64,000 nt of DNA from Epiperipatus broadwayi (GCA_028023455.1 JAQFVV010006699.1:374001-438000), one strand, 5' to 3'. Positions 1 to 12,807 are shown, counted from the first letter of the stretch. Translations and numbers: made by a program. The notes: generated by a model from the letters alone, not told the origin.

Positions 1-835
1 ATATGTGGTGGAAAAATGTAATTTTATATATAGCTATCTAATCTTGTTCTTACCATTATTGTTTCTTAATTCAAAAAGTTATTCCAAAATTGCTTGACTT
101 ATTATCAATGAAGTGTTTTGATATCTTGCCTTCCCATATTTCAGAAAGTTTGTTTTGTAAAAATTTTTCTTAATGTTTATAAATTCAACATAGATAATTA
201 TTGGATGAAGATTAATAACTATTTTAGAATATCTAAGAAGATGCTATTCTTTTACATTCCCACACCTATAAAAATAGCATTATAATGTTAAATATTTATA
301 AGAATTTGGGTTTGAAGTAAAAGAAGCCCTTCTGTACTTCAATAAACCAAAACAAAAGAGGTATTATTGACAATTAATAGTAATTTATAATTTCATGACA
401 ACATCAAAAGGTAACAAAATAACTACAGATGTAATTTACCTACATTTTATTTTCTATTTATCTATTGCTTTAAAACACTGTGACTATGTCACGAATTAAT
501 AATGTAATAACTAATTGATAAATTTAAGACTGAATTTACTTTATATACTTACAATATGGGTTAGAATTTAGTCAAAACTAGAATATAAAATAAAAATGAC
601 ACATTTTTCCACGTGTTCAATAAATACTTTTATATTATTTATAGGACATGATTTTAAAATACATTATGTGTTCTTCATATTGTTAAATTATTTTTACTTG
701 AAAAGAAAATTAAATGTGTAATTGGTCTTCTTCATTGAACTTGCTTTATTCTTTTCTTTAGTTTTTATTTTTGTAAAAAAAAAAGTCTTAAAGTAATCCT
801 CATTAATTCCTGAATGTTAAACCTTAGATCATCTA
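1..835. other. AT-rich non-coding DNA, nothing recognised
   Basis: No open frame of note, no structured repeat and no motif that I can assign. It ends where the direct-repeat and foldback unit of 836-1872 begins. Confidence 0.5.
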
Positions 836-1058
836 TGATATGCAAAGAAACCTAAGGAGGAGTTTAGAGTGATTTCGCATTGTCCATCAATGTTGTGTCT
901 GTCAAATTACTTGATCCATATAAAGTGGCAAAGCCTCTGGGGTTTTTTACTATAGTAAATAGATAGATTTTAACTTAAGATTATCAGTCTCTATTCATCC
1001 TCCATTCCATCTCAAACAACTAATAGACATGGTCACACACATGTGAAAACATATAAAT

Positions 1059-1108
1059 GATCCCCAATATACAAACTTAATGCTAAATCAGCACTCATCA
1101 GTTGGATC
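1059..1108 (-). ncRNA. Hammerhead ribozyme-like motif, family B, degraded core
   Basis: On the minus strand the conserved CTGATGA box is intact. It is followed by a stem II (TGCT/AGCA, loop GATTT), a putative stem III segment and a stem I closed by GATCC with GGATC. The GAA box reads TAA, so the G12 position is lost and self-cleavage is unlikely. The expected cleavage position is after the A of GTATA, just before TTGG. It mirrors the plus-strand copy at 1561-1630 across the foldback. Confidence 0.5.
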
Positions 1109-1560
1109 ATATTCTCTTACACATATATACAATCAGTGATTGGTTTATATTAAGATAGCAATTCCTTAAAATGTAATGTAATGCCATTACTCTTTTCAAA
1201 CATTCCAACAATTCAACCATCTTTTTCATTGAATAACCAATGATGAAATGCTCAAAGCCTTTTGTGGATTTGATATTATAGGTATCATCATAGTATAAGT
1301 CCAGTCCATCTCACTTTTATTCATATAAATGGATACATAACGATCTTATAATATGAGGGGTTAGTTTGATGTAATGTCTATATCGGTGTGACTACAATAT
1401 CAAATCCATCAAGGGCTTTGAGCATTCAATCATTGTTTTTTTCAATGAAATGTATGGTAGCATTTTGTTGTTGGTAGGATGAGAACATTGAAACTTTCCC
1501 ATTATGATCTGAGGAATTGCTATCTTAATATAAACTGAGCACTGATTATATAGGTGTGGT

Positions 1561-1630
1561 GGATTATGATCTGACCCAAATGATAAGTGCTGGTTCAACA
1601 CAAAATATTATATCATGGTTCATTTATACC
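1561..1630 (+). ncRNA. Hammerhead ribozyme-like motif, family B, degraded core
   Basis: This aligns with the copies at 10057-10124 and 1059-1108 through AAGTGCTGGTTCAACA, which is the stem II hairpin with a GTT-type loop. At least two core positions are changed: the C of the CTGATGA box and its second G. Stem I partners are only partly kept. It is best read as an inactive relic. Confidence 0.4.
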
Positions 1631-1872
1631 TTCCACATATGTTTGGTTATATGTATTGAATGTTTGATGTGAAATGAAGTATAAATATACACAGAAAATC
1701 CTAAATTTAGATCCCTCTATTTAAAAAAAAACCTCATGAATTACTTTGACTTTGAACCATATATGATGGAGGGAAGAAAGCTAAGGAAGAATTTAAATTG
1801 TTTTGATTTGTCTTGACCATCCACATTGTGTTTGCCATATTACTTAATTTATATAAAGAAGCATGCCTTTTA

Positions 1873-2605
1873 AGTAGAGTACATAAAATAAAACAAGTAT
1901 TGGGAAGTAGGAATCCAAATAAATTTATTTGTTGTTGCTTCATAGCCAGCTAGTTCATTTTTGTTTGCATCGTTTGATTTCTAATTTGTATTGAGTAGAG
2001 TTGTCAATTCTTTTGGTCTTTAGTATTATTGTTTATATAAAGTTAACAAAACTTACCCATACATTTTTAAAACCAAATAAGAAATTGAAAAAAAAAATAA
2101 AATAAAAAATTCCTATCAAAGCTGTCAATTACAAATAAAAAAAGGTGACTGAAATTAGATGCAAATTAATTTTTAAGACAACATTAGGTAGGTAGTATGT
2201 TGAAAAACCCAAATTAACTTGGAAAATAACAATTGGCATATGGTTTCCTCTCACTGTTCCACCTTATGTTTTATCAAAGCAAATAAAAAAATTCAAAAGT
2301 CAATAAATATTCAAAGTTTGGGGAAAAACTGTCAATAGAAAGTAAGAAAAGATTTCAGATTATACATTTAATATAAAAATACCAATTGTTGATAAATATA
2401 TTTTCCAAATCCAAAGAATCTACAATTGATTCTTATTCCAGTAATTTTTCATAATGCCAAAACAGTGTTTAAGATTCAAAAGAACAGAAAATAGAGTGTA
2501 ATTTGCTGGGTATATAGATATTAAGTTATCTTTTGCATGAATAATGAAACATTTTTGAGAATAACAGTGTTTAATAAAAAAATAAATTCACTGGACTTTA
2601 TTCAA
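1873..2605. other. AT-rich non-coding DNA, nothing recognised
   Basis: No coding frame or repeat is assignable between the foldback unit and the reverse transcriptase remnant. Confidence 0.4.
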
Positions 2606-3680
2606 ACCATTTTTATGGCTCAGATACATTGATGATAAATTTGTTATTTGGTCACATGTAAAAAAGAACTATGTAGGTTCTTTATTCATATCAATAACCT
2701 ACATTCACAAATTAAATTCATTATGGAAATAAATAAAAAAGATAGAAGACGTCTCTATTTTGATATTCTTGTTTCTAAAGCAAACAATAATATCAAATCA
2801 TTCTCTATTTATAGAATATCTACACATTTATATATAATTAATAGTGTCATCACATCACCATCTAGCATAACTCTTCTCTGTATCTAAACCAGTTTATGCG
2901 AAGGAATTTTTAGTTCTAAATACATATCCATTGAAAAAAAGTATCAAACACATACATGAAGTTTTATTAATAAATGGTTAAAATACCCTAAATAAAGAAA
3001 TGTGCAAAGCAAAAGCCCCCAAAGGTAAAAGAAGCAAATACTTTTATTAGAATATTCAACCCTCATATAAATAAAACCACAGGTAAAACGAAACAGGTAC
3101 CAATACATTATGACATAAAAACATCATACTCTATTGAGCAAAATATTAATAAACAATCTCACTAAATCTAAGGATGTAATCCCTTTAGAAACACAAAGAA
3201 TCTACGGATTTCCAAGCAGCATGTTTCCAACTACATAGATAGAATGGAGTAACAGAGCATGTATAAGTGCTAGAAGAGATGAACCCATTAATGCAATAAA
3301 AAATCCTCAATTTTCAGAGCTTGATTTCCATGTTTTGAATACTGTAAATTGCATGGAATACTTAATTACTGAAAATCGTATTATTTACCAAAGCTGTAAA
3401 AATATTTAAAGCCACAAATTGCCTTCATAAGCATGAGGAAACAATAAAATGACTAACTATTGGGAAGAGATTTTTAACGGAAATGAATATGAAAGATACT
3501 TTAATTATATGTCAAAAATAATCATTAGTCATGTGATGCCACAACGATGTGAAAACATTTTATCTCTTACAACCCTATGATTATTACTATACTTTTTTAC
3601 CCAGTGAGGTAAGTGGAATCTTATCGAAACAACTGTAAATTTACTTTATTTTATTAAATAAAGTTATTCGCAAAAACACA
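2606..3680 (+). pseudogene. Decayed reverse transcriptase element (PLE-like), 5'-truncated
   Basis: At 2616-2657 one frame reads W-L-R-Y-I-D-D-K-F-V-I-W-S-H, the catalytic palm motif of a reverse transcriptase. The text then continues in another frame (about 2680-2780) with IHINNLHSQIKFIMEI, the strand-turn that follows YxDD in Penelope-like and related elements, so a frameshift lies between. Downstream there are many stops but protein-like stretches persist to about 3560. The element seems to end near 3610-3680 with a GTGAGGTAAGTGGAAT...CGAAAC tail and AAATAAAG, as is common at retroelement 3' ends. The domains upstream of YIDD are missing, consistent with 5' truncation. Family is inferred from YIDDxFVIWSH; a LINE-type origin is not excluded. 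Confidence 0.6.
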
Positions 3681-3719
3681 TTTCATAAAATATTTTTCAT
3701 ACTTGAAAACATTCATTTC

Positions 3720-3965
<246 letters not shown>

Positions 3966-4305
3966 ATTATTACACTTAATATATATATATAATTGTACAC
4001 TAAAAATAGACTTAAAATTATATATATTAAAGTATATCAACTTATATTTTAAAATGGAGAACAGCTGCCGTATTATTGTGAGAGAATTCATATTTAAGGT
4101 AAGTTACCCATTCACGTAGGAATGTTATTGTTATGTGATTTTAATGAGATTTAAATATTTGTAGTTGACTGCTAACCAAGATGGAATAAAATGGCCATAA
4201 GTTGGCTAAAGTGAAGATTTTACTTTTATTCTACATAGCAATATGCAATTTTGAAGTCTTTATTCGAAAATATTTTATTATATTTTTGTTTGATATATAT
4301 ATATA

Positions 4306-4420
4306 TTGTAATGATTGGTGGAATATACCTGGATGTCACGGTCCAAAAATACACTTGGTTACACAGATCAACTTGAACAATCAGCTGGTTTGACCACAAC
4401 ACATAATCAACTTCTGAAAG
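4306..4420. repeat. Possible LTR end in a TA tract
   Basis: A short TA run is followed by TGTAATGATTGG, resembling the TGTAAC starts of the LTRs at 19308, 36262 and 62284. A TATATATAAG box lies downstream near 4470. No matching ACA end was found, so the right boundary is unknown and the call is weak. Confidence 0.2.
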
Positions 4421-7280
4421 TGCTCATATCCTAAAGTTGATAGTGCCAAATGTAACAGTCTGGTCCATCCATGTATATATAAGAAAAAGAGCAAGACCAC
4501 ATCTAACTACTGTCAGACCTAGGGTCTTCATGTAGGATACTAGAGATAACACGATGAAGTACTTGACTCAAGATTACATCTATCTTTAATAGACTAGCCT
4601 CAGTATTATCTATAAAATCTACATGTAACTTAAATCAGTTCATCTAACATCTCACCACTCCTTTTCATAACAGTTGTCTCAGATATTCAAACTCAGGAAG
4701 AATTCGCATTTGACTCTCTTAACAGGGATGAACCTATGCAAACTGTTAATCAACAACTAAAATAATTAATCCTATCTATTAGAAAGAAATAACCTTTATT
4801 TAACATTTTCTCACATGCCTATCAAACAATAATGTGGGTGTGTGCATGTGTAAAATATTGGTTAAAAGATGGAATGTAAATGCTGGATTGAATGTAAATG
4901 TTGGATCAACAAAACTACAGAGACTTTGCCAATTACCAAAACTTCATAATATTTATTTACAAAACAAGAACATATATTCAAATATAAAATAAATTCTCAA
5001 TCAATGTAGGAAAAAAAAATTTCAAACAAGAAAAATATTTACAAGTGCAAATAAATTATTTGGATATATCCCTATGTACTTAAGATTCTATGTCTATGAT
5101 GAGTATCTATCATTTTTACTTAAACAATTTAAAACGATTCACCCTTACTTTCTATGATAAATACCCGTAATATAGACATCTATGTATTCAAAATAATAAA
5201 AAAAAATATTAATTAAAAGTGAGATTGCTTAGTCAATGAAAATTTAAATGCAACTCTAGATGCAATATGCAGTTTTAAGTGTGGAAAAATATAATAATAA
5301 AACAACACACAATATGATAGAACAGAAAAGTATAAAGAATATAATTTAAAAACCTTAATCATTCATTCATTATAAAGATCTTAAGGATACTGTTAGTAAA
5401 ACATATACTATAAACTACAAATAAGTCATGTCATGTTGTGGCATCGTGTATTTCAGTGACTTTAAAAAAAAACTCTTACTGTTTAAGTATTCTATTGGAG
5501 CACCTAATTTTATGTCCATAGCTAAAAATCAAATATTTGGCAGACAGTAACCTAGATTTTATTAAAAACAAAAAGAAAAAAAAACTTTTCAACTTTCCCC
5601 CCTACTCTCTTGATATTTTCTTATGTTGGACAGTTCCATGTTGAATTATAAGTAGTACTTCCCAAATATAAGATCGAGATAATAAATAAATAAATAAAAA
5701 AATACAAATCTATACAAAAGAAAATAAAACATAATTTTACAATATTTTATGAATCGATATAATCAGGCATTACTATTTTTCAGAGTTCTCCTTATGTAAA
5801 CAGTTTGTATAATTTATGCATTTTTTCCCATTATAGTTACTGAAAACTCCTGATTGATCCTATATATCACATTCTGAATTTATTTAAGTTGGCAGTAGGT
5901 AGTTTTGGGTTACTCCTCATGTAGATTTTCATTTTGTGTGGATCCAGATTATCATGCACTTAAATTGTAGACAGTTAAATATTAATTTTCACATGTTCAT
6001 AGTGGATAAAAATGCTCCAACTGAAGACAATTAATTCTTCTAGCCAACATATGTCATATTGTAACTATATACACACGTTTATATATATATATGGTTTGCA
6101 TTTAATAAGAATATAATTATAGAGTACAGCTATTTATTGTTTGTAATATTAGCTATATGTACTTATAAACTTTAAATTATATAAACCATCTTGATTTCTT
6201 TTTTAGTTTCTTTTAAACAAAAATCATAATATTTTTTTTAAAATTTAAATTGATAAATTATTTTGACTTATCTGCTTACTGAATTAGAATAAGAATGTTC
6301 CATTCATTTCCTTTCACTTTTTCCGACTGGAAAATAACTAAAAAAACATTAATATTTGTTGAGATGCTGTTTTAAAAAATGTCCATTTTGCAGAAAAATA
6401 TTATTAAAATAATCATAATATTAAAACTTGACTTTTCACATCAAATTTAGAATAAGAAAGAACAAAATGATTTTTAATTGTTTCCCTTTTATAGCTGGTT
6501 ATTCCTATTGTTTAAAACTTAGCATTCCTATTGTTGCATTTTTAAAATATTTTTATTTTATCGATTCATTTTAAAAAAATAAAACGAATTATAAAATAAA
6601 TTTGCAATATTATTATTATCTCTCTCTCATATTTAGTTAGTTATTACCATACTTGATTTATTTATTATTGCTATGACTTCTTTTCATTTAAGTCATTGTC
6701 TGTTTAATATAATCAACACAATACAAATATTAACATGTATATATATAAATTTGTACGATTTTTTCAAGGTTTATATTTTCTTAAACAATAAAATTTTATT
6801 ACTAATATATATGTGTTTTTACAGTAAATTACCCATCATTCCCAGTACTTAATATGTAGTTAGTACACTGTTATGACTATAAAAACATTTATATTTTTTT
6901 TAAAGTGTTTTAACAAAACTTATTATTTATTTGATCTTTGCATGCTAATTAAAGATAAAACAATCAATTATTTCAGGTGGCTAAGGTGAGTTGTGGGTGC
7001 GATCTTGAGCTACCTTCACAATATATATGTGTGTAATTCAAATATTTTTTTTTGTTTTTAATACAAATCAATGCATACAATATTTTAAATATTACTTTCA
7101 GCAACACTCATCTGCCAAATAAAGCAAAGCTTGAACTTTGAACCCCATTTAAAAGGAAATGCACTTGAATGCATGTTGCAATGTTGCAAGTTAATTAAGA
7201 CAAGGTGTGTGAAATTAGATAAGCAAAGATTTTAAATTGCAACTAAACAAACGTTTAATTTTAAGTATATTTAGAGACCA
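4421..7280. other. AT-rich non-coding DNA, nothing recognised
   Basis: No open frame above background, no structured repeat and no RNA gene that I can support. Short TA runs occur (for example near 6080). Confidence 0.4.
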
Positions 7281-7350
7281 CTAAACATCACAAGATCACT
7301 ATCTCATACTAGCACATAAACTAGCCAGAAACTAGTCTGGGGATATTGGA
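7281..7350 (+). ncRNA. Hammerhead ribozyme-like remnant, family A
   Basis: The 3' half GAAACTAGTCTGGGGAT nearly matches GAAACTGGTCTGGGGAT of the intact motif at 12008-12063, and ATCTCA precedes the core. The CTGAAGA box itself is not recognisable, so this is a relic. Confidence 0.4.
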
Positions 7351-8483
7351 TGAGTAGGCATTAGATAGGCATTTTATGCACAAGCCTTCTGGCATCCATT
7401 GATTACTCTGATTGGCACAGGGTGGCACTACTGTATGGAGAGAGTTTTGCCTTGTTTTATATTTAGAGACACTATATAATAATCATTTTTACTCCCCAAA
7501 CACTAATATAATAATAGAACCAATGCCTGATTTTTAATATATATTAAATTATTGTGCTACGCATTCAAAAAAATGGCTTTGGAATGGGTGGCAAAATTCA
7601 AGATTTTTATTTATTTATTTAAAAGGGAAGTGTGCCTGTAAATAATATAGGTATGGGTCATGTAAAATATTTTAGGAAGATTTTGTCTAACATTAGCTAA
7701 TACTATGCACTGATTCATTTTATTTTATTAGCATTTGGGAAATAAAAATGACTTGTATATGCGAATATAAGTAAAATTAAACATGTTTGTTTATTTCTAA
7801 TTCAAGATCTTGCCTGATGTAAATTTACACCCTTTGTTTAAATTAATTTGAATTTTAATATATATTATATCAAAGAAGTATTGATTGCAAAATGTATGCT
7901 TTTTATATAAAAGGGGAAGGCTGTTTAACATATACATATACATGCTTATTAGTCTATCTATACAATTGTTAATTTATCTATCTATTTTTATCATTTGATA
8001 CATATAGATACATTTCAAACCTTTCTGTATGTACACTGTCTACATTTGCTTCTAGTTAATATTGACATTATATAGATATTTCAATTTGATCATATTTTCA
8101 TCATCTGGGTAATAGAGGTCCTTCAATATTTCACATCTATCCAATGTTTTTGAAGTTTTAAATATGGAACCAAAGAACACTCTTTCAATTTATCATGCAA
8201 TATCTTACATGGATTTAAACTCACATATATATTATTAAAATATTACAACTTATATGAATGATATATTTTGTGTGATGTAAATATCATTCCATATTCTTCT
8301 GAAATTTATATATGTTAAATTAAATATTTGCATAAATTAACTATTATGTAAACAAAGGAATGAATTCAAATATTTTTACATAATAATTATAGAATCAGCA
8401 ACTGTGATATTAGATAACTATAAATTATTATTGACAGCATCTAAATTAACCTACTTGTCTGGAAACCATATTAGTTTTAATTT
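7351..8483. other. AT-rich non-coding DNA, nothing recognised
   Basis: No gene, RNA or structured repeat is assignable. Confidence 0.4.
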
Positions 8484-8692
<209 letters not shown>

Positions 8693-10056
8693 ATAAACCT
8701 ATATTACCTTCACCACTGAAATATAAATGAAACCTAATTCTTATATTGTATTATAAATGAAGAACATATTAATAGCATTAAATATAATTTAAATGTATTC
8801 TTAATGCTACGCATGCTCGTCAAAAACAATCGCTAGATTCAAAATAACATTAGTAATATAGAATATTACAATTAAATATGCATGCTACAAACTGTTATTA
8901 ATTGAACACTATTGGCTTTTCGTTAATTATTAGAATCTATAATAATAATGAACCTCGTCTTTTGAATTTTACGAATGTTCAGAGCACAAAATGATGTTTA
9001 TTCACAATTTTAACTGTAAAAAACATACTGGCAGAAAATATAAAATAAAAGAGACATGATTCATTATTAATTTTACTTTTTAATGAACAGAAAATCTAAG
9101 AGTACTTAGTTGAAAGATGTTTGGAAAATGGTCACTTAAATTGTGTTTAAATGTTGGACTATTTTTATCATCTAATAATAAATATTGAATGCCTTTACAA
9201 AAAGTAACTTTACTTAGATTTTTAATTATATTCAATTGTTAGTAACAGCATACAAGTTTAGTATATACATAACAATTCATATGGTATTATTCATATCTAC
9301 TTCAGGTGTTGCTCGCGTGCCCCGTGGCAGTACATGCATGGTAATCGAATTTGGACCGTTAGATTTTGAAATATTGAATTTTAAGGTAATTCTCTCACCA
9401 ACTGGGCCATCTTCAGTTCTATTCCCATGTTAGTACTGTTACTCATCGGTCAATAATATCTGAAGATGAGCGGAGAATAACACCAACGGCAACGTTATAT
9501 ATATATATTAACATGTGTGCTATTAGTAACAATTGAATGTAATTGAAAATTTCAATAAACTTAACATTTTTAAAGACATTCAATATTTAATATTAGTCAA
9601 TGGAAATAGTCTAACACATAAACACAACTAAAATACTATCATTACTAATCTTCAGCAGTACACACTTAAATATAAAATTTCATATTTCCAATTTTATTTT
9701 TAAAATACGTTTATTTGATAAGAATATTAAGCACCAAAACTGTATTAAGAAAATAATTTTTTAAAAGCTTTTTTGATATTTAAATAGCTTCCAACAGATT
9801 CATTGGAAAACATTTAAAAAAAAATAGTATTCACTAGGCATTAAGTAAATAAAATTTCTATAGAAATTTTCCTGCATATTAATATTATTATCTACATATT
9901 TATTATCTACATATTAATATTATTTCAGGAATATGAGGCATGCGCAAAGTTAGTTTGTTAATGTAATCTTTTATACACCATGTTTAAGAATATATTTAAC
10001 TGGCTAACAACTCAAAAATACATATAATCTTAGCTTTGATTGTATATATGTGTGGA
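8693..10056. other. AT-rich DNA with one possible retroelement 3' tail
   Basis: Mostly featureless. A less AT-rich patch at about 9305-9500 contains CTGAAGATGAGCGG followed by CAACGGCAACGTT, reminiscent of the tails found after the coding region of PLEs and LINEs. No protein domain is recognisable upstream, so the origin is unproven. Confidence 0.3.
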
Positions 10057-10124
10057 GATGATAATCTGGACCAACTGACGAGTGATGGTTCAGCAAAAAA
10101 TACTTATATTGGTGATTATTTATC
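10057..10124 (+). ncRNA. Hammerhead ribozyme motif, family B, nearly complete
   Basis: It folds as a type I hammerhead. The CTGACGA box is at 10075-10081. Stem II follows with TGATG/CAGCA, loop GTT and one internal mismatch. The GAA box reads AAA. Stem III is ATA/TAT with a two-base loop, then H17 is A10108. Stem I pairs ACCAA (10070-10074) with TTGGT (10109-10113), has a TGG bulge, then pairs GATAATC with GATTATT and GAT with ATC further out. Long complementary stem I arms are unlikely by chance. The changed G12 and the missing 10.1-11.1 pair suggest a slow or dead copy. The hammerhead architecture is published; the assignment here is by eye. Confidence 0.65.
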
Positions 10125-11620
10125 TTTTCAACATGTGTGTGGCCAAATATGTCAGCAGTATGAGATATCAAGGATGGTTGAGGGTCGTGTGACAATCGGA
10201 GTTCAAATCCCCTATATATTATATATATACGTACAGGTATAAAAAAAGCCTGTTCTGTAGAGAAAAAAAAAGAAAAAAATATATTTCAAAATCAATTATT
10301 TTGTAATAATTTCAAAATATTAGTAAAATGAATCATTAATGGAATTCATTTTTATATATTCCACCTGACCAGTTACGTTTGTTATATAAACAAGATAATT
10401 ATCCCTTTTTCAACTGCAATTTTTAAAAAAAAAAAAAAAACAAAAAACACTACTACTTTATACTTTAACAATATTTTTTTTTACAACGCTGATAAACTTT
10501 ATTTAAATTTTAACTATATCTAATTTCTATTTCTATAATGGAGTTCCTAATTGCTATAATAATATGGCAATAATTAAGATAAATATATAGTCATAGTTAT
10601 CTTGATTTGTTTCGATTAAATATTTAAGAATAAAAATATATCTGCAGTCACGTCCTCTACATCTTTTTAATTTAGTGTTCGATTTCCACGAAACTCCAGA
10701 CTTGATTCTGAATTAGAAATAAAAAACTCATCAATAAAATTGATTGTTAAACCTTCTGTTTTTACTTCTAATTACATGTATACAACTATAGGCAAATTAC
10801 GTTAGCACCCAAGAAATATTAGCTATCTGGGATTGAAAAGAAAATGCATTGTTAACGCCATGATCCAAAATTGTATCATAAAGCTAACAAATTTGCTCTT
10901 TTTCTTAGCCCCATATGTGCCATTGATATTTGGTTAAGTTTAATTCAATAGTTATCGACATAAAAAAATAATTTATTAGAATTAATATACAAATATCAGA
11001 TAATTCATCCTACGTTTAATTATTTATAGCATTAAAAATGTCAATTTTGTCTTATTAGTTAATTTTTATTAATGTAACTACCTCTACTGTATTTCTTATT
11101 CATAAAGTAATTATACCTAATAGTATTTTTTAATAATATAACTATACTTACTGTATTTCCTTAAAAAAATTTAAACACTTTAGAAGTTTTAAAAAAGAAA
11201 TTAAAACAATAATTATTAAAATGAATTGTTCTTTTGATTTTTTTATTGCATCTCATTTTTTTAAAAATTAATTAAATTTATTATATAAACGAGTTAGCAA
11301 TTTATTTTTATCAAAACCAGTTTTATTGATTGAAAGCAATAATTAAAAAAATAATATTTTAATTATTTACACTTACGTTATCAAGTTTCCCCACACATGA
11401 TCTTTAAAATACTTATCAATTAACATTAATTTGTAATTAACGATATTAAACACAACCAGCTTGCTTACTGTTTGAGTTCAAATTTAAAATTACAAGTACA
11501 AAATAAAAATTAGTAATATTAGTAATACTATTTATTTTTCTAAAAAAATGTAATACTTTTAAATTTGCAAACATTGCACCATTGAATTTGTGTGTATATA
11601 TATATAGTTTTTTATTGTTT
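10125..11620. other. AT-rich non-coding DNA, nothing recognised
   Basis: A stretch near 10170-10210 has a GTTCAAATCCC word like a tRNA B box, but no full tRNA or SINE body. The rest is featureless. Confidence 0.35.
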
Positions 11621-11627
11621 ATATATA

Positions 11628-11801
11628 ATAGTAATAATAAAAAGTCAGATGTCACATGACTTATATATAGCTTGCATTTACCAATATGTAAACTTAAGAG
11701 CATGCTATAACTCTAAACAAGCTTTTATTTATTTTTTATTATATTGGTAAATACACGCTATATATAAGTCATGTGACATCTGACTTTTTATTATTACTAT
11801 T
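11628..11801. repeat. Inverted repeat, arms of about 60 bp
   Basis: The left arm 11628-11688 and the right arm 11741-11801 are nearly perfect reverse complements; AAAAAGTCAGATGTCACATG in the left arm has its exact complement in the right. The spacer of about 50 bp is itself the left arm of a second inverted repeat whose partner is at 12117-12160. Confidence 0.85.
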
Positions 11802-12154
11802 ATTATTTTGCTGTTGGCGCTTTGGCTAAATTAAATGGCTAAGTCTATTAATATATGGAGTATCTGAATTAGGTTCAGGCCCATATATTTTTTTCAGTTG
11901 GAGAGCTGATTTTAAAGACATGCAGATGTCTAAAGGTTTAGATCTTCTTCCTGAGAAATATATTTTAGATAAATGCTTAGCTTGAGTTGTTGTTTTTTTA
12001 ATCTAGTGTCCCAACTCCTCACTGAAGAGACCCATAGGTCGAAACTGGTCTGGGGATGGGGACAATCTAAGATAAAGATGATTTGAATGCCTTCTCTTGT
12101 AGTAGCATTTATCATAATAAATAAAAGCTTGTTTAGAGTTTTAGCATGCTCTTA

Positions 12155-12160
<6 letters not shown>
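11689..12160. repeat. Inverted repeat enclosing the family A hammerhead unit
   Basis: The left arm 11689-11735 and right arm 12117-12160 are inverted copies, both containing an AAACTTAAGAGCATGCT block and a CTCTAAACAAGCTTTTATT block in mirrored order. Between them lies the ribozyme unit (11811-12116). The same unit recurs at about 14060-14280 (minus), 18761-18824 (minus), 18960-19290 (plus) and 54280-54610 (plus). This interlocked arrangement fits the complex terminal repeats of Penelope-like elements. Confidence 0.75.
12008..12063 (+). ncRNA. Hammerhead ribozyme, family A, complete core
   Basis: A full type I hammerhead can be drawn. Outer stem I pairs GTCCC (12008-12012) with GGGAC (12059-12063). 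After an internal loop, inner stem I pairs TCCTCA with TGGGGA, including one G-U. The CTGAAGA box follows. Stem II is GACC/GGTC with loop CATA. The GAA box and A15.1 are intact. A minimal stem III (AC/GT) follows, then C17 at 12050. Predicted self-cleavage is between 12050 and 12051. All invariant core bases are present (position 7 is freely variable). The very short stem III is the form described for ribozymes of Penelope-like retroelements, which may need a dimer to fold well. The unit ends close to a PLE endonuclease ORF at 12808-13707, which supports the link. The activity is not shown by sequence alone. Confidence 0.85.

Positions 12161-12213
<53 letters not shown>
12159..12213. repeat. 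(TA)n microsatellite
   Basis: A TA tract immediately following the right arm of the hammerhead unit, as after other PLE-like units in this window. Confidence 0.95.
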
Positions 12214-12218
<5 letters not shown>

Positions 12219-12807
12219 GTTTTTTTACTGTTTTCTCTTATCAATAGAACTTTTCAACGAAGACCAACCATGCATGGTTTCATAATATTTTTGAGGTAAA
12301 CTAGGGAAACTATACAAAGTAATAGGATTAACCCCAGAAAATCCATGTTTAACTTTGACATTAAAAGCTTATTCATGTATGATAAAACATTTTGATAGAA
12401 TATACCCAAATATCAAAATCAAAAAAGCCATTCTGAAGTATGATTATATATAATCTTAAATAGTTTTTTTGTTGTAATGCTTTTATGTAGGCTTGCTGCA
12501 TTAAATTAGACAATATATCAACTTTTTATTCAACTTATTTAATTGTAACAGATTTATCACAGGGCTATAATTATTCTCATTTTTAACAGCATTCAAATTT
12601 GTAATAATTACTATGGCATACATTCTTCCATTTATACAATCACATATAAGTAATAATATATTATAAATTTTGTGCATAAATAACTATTTTTTTTAAATTT
12701 CCACAAAACCTGATAGGTTGATTGATTAAGACTCAAAATCAATATATATATATATATATGACTTTTTTAATTTTTTAAACTCTTTTCATAACAATATTAA
12801 ATTTACC

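Larger units (their letters stand above)
836..1872. repeat. Foldback unit with flanking direct repeats (PLE-like terminal structure)
   Basis: Three layers of symmetry are visible. About 110 bp at 836-945 recurs in direct orientation at 1755-1872; shared words include CTAAGGA, TTGTGT and ATTACTT followed by TATAAAG. Inside, 1130-1280 and 1392-1545 are inverted copies of each other, sharing TTTATATTAAGATAGCAATT and AATGCTCAAAGCC. Just outside each inverted arm sits a hammerhead-like motif, minus strand at 1059-1108 and plus strand at 1561-1630. Mixed direct and inverted terminal repeats with hammerhead motifs are typical of Penelope-like elements. No reverse transcriptase is seen inside, so this is probably a non-coding derivative. 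The assignment to PLE is inference; the repeats are read directly. Confidence 0.6.

Noticed and set aside
10168-10215. Possible tRNA-derived SINE (GTTCAAATCCC word)
   Set aside because: Only a B-box-like word is present; no cloverleaf or convincing A box.
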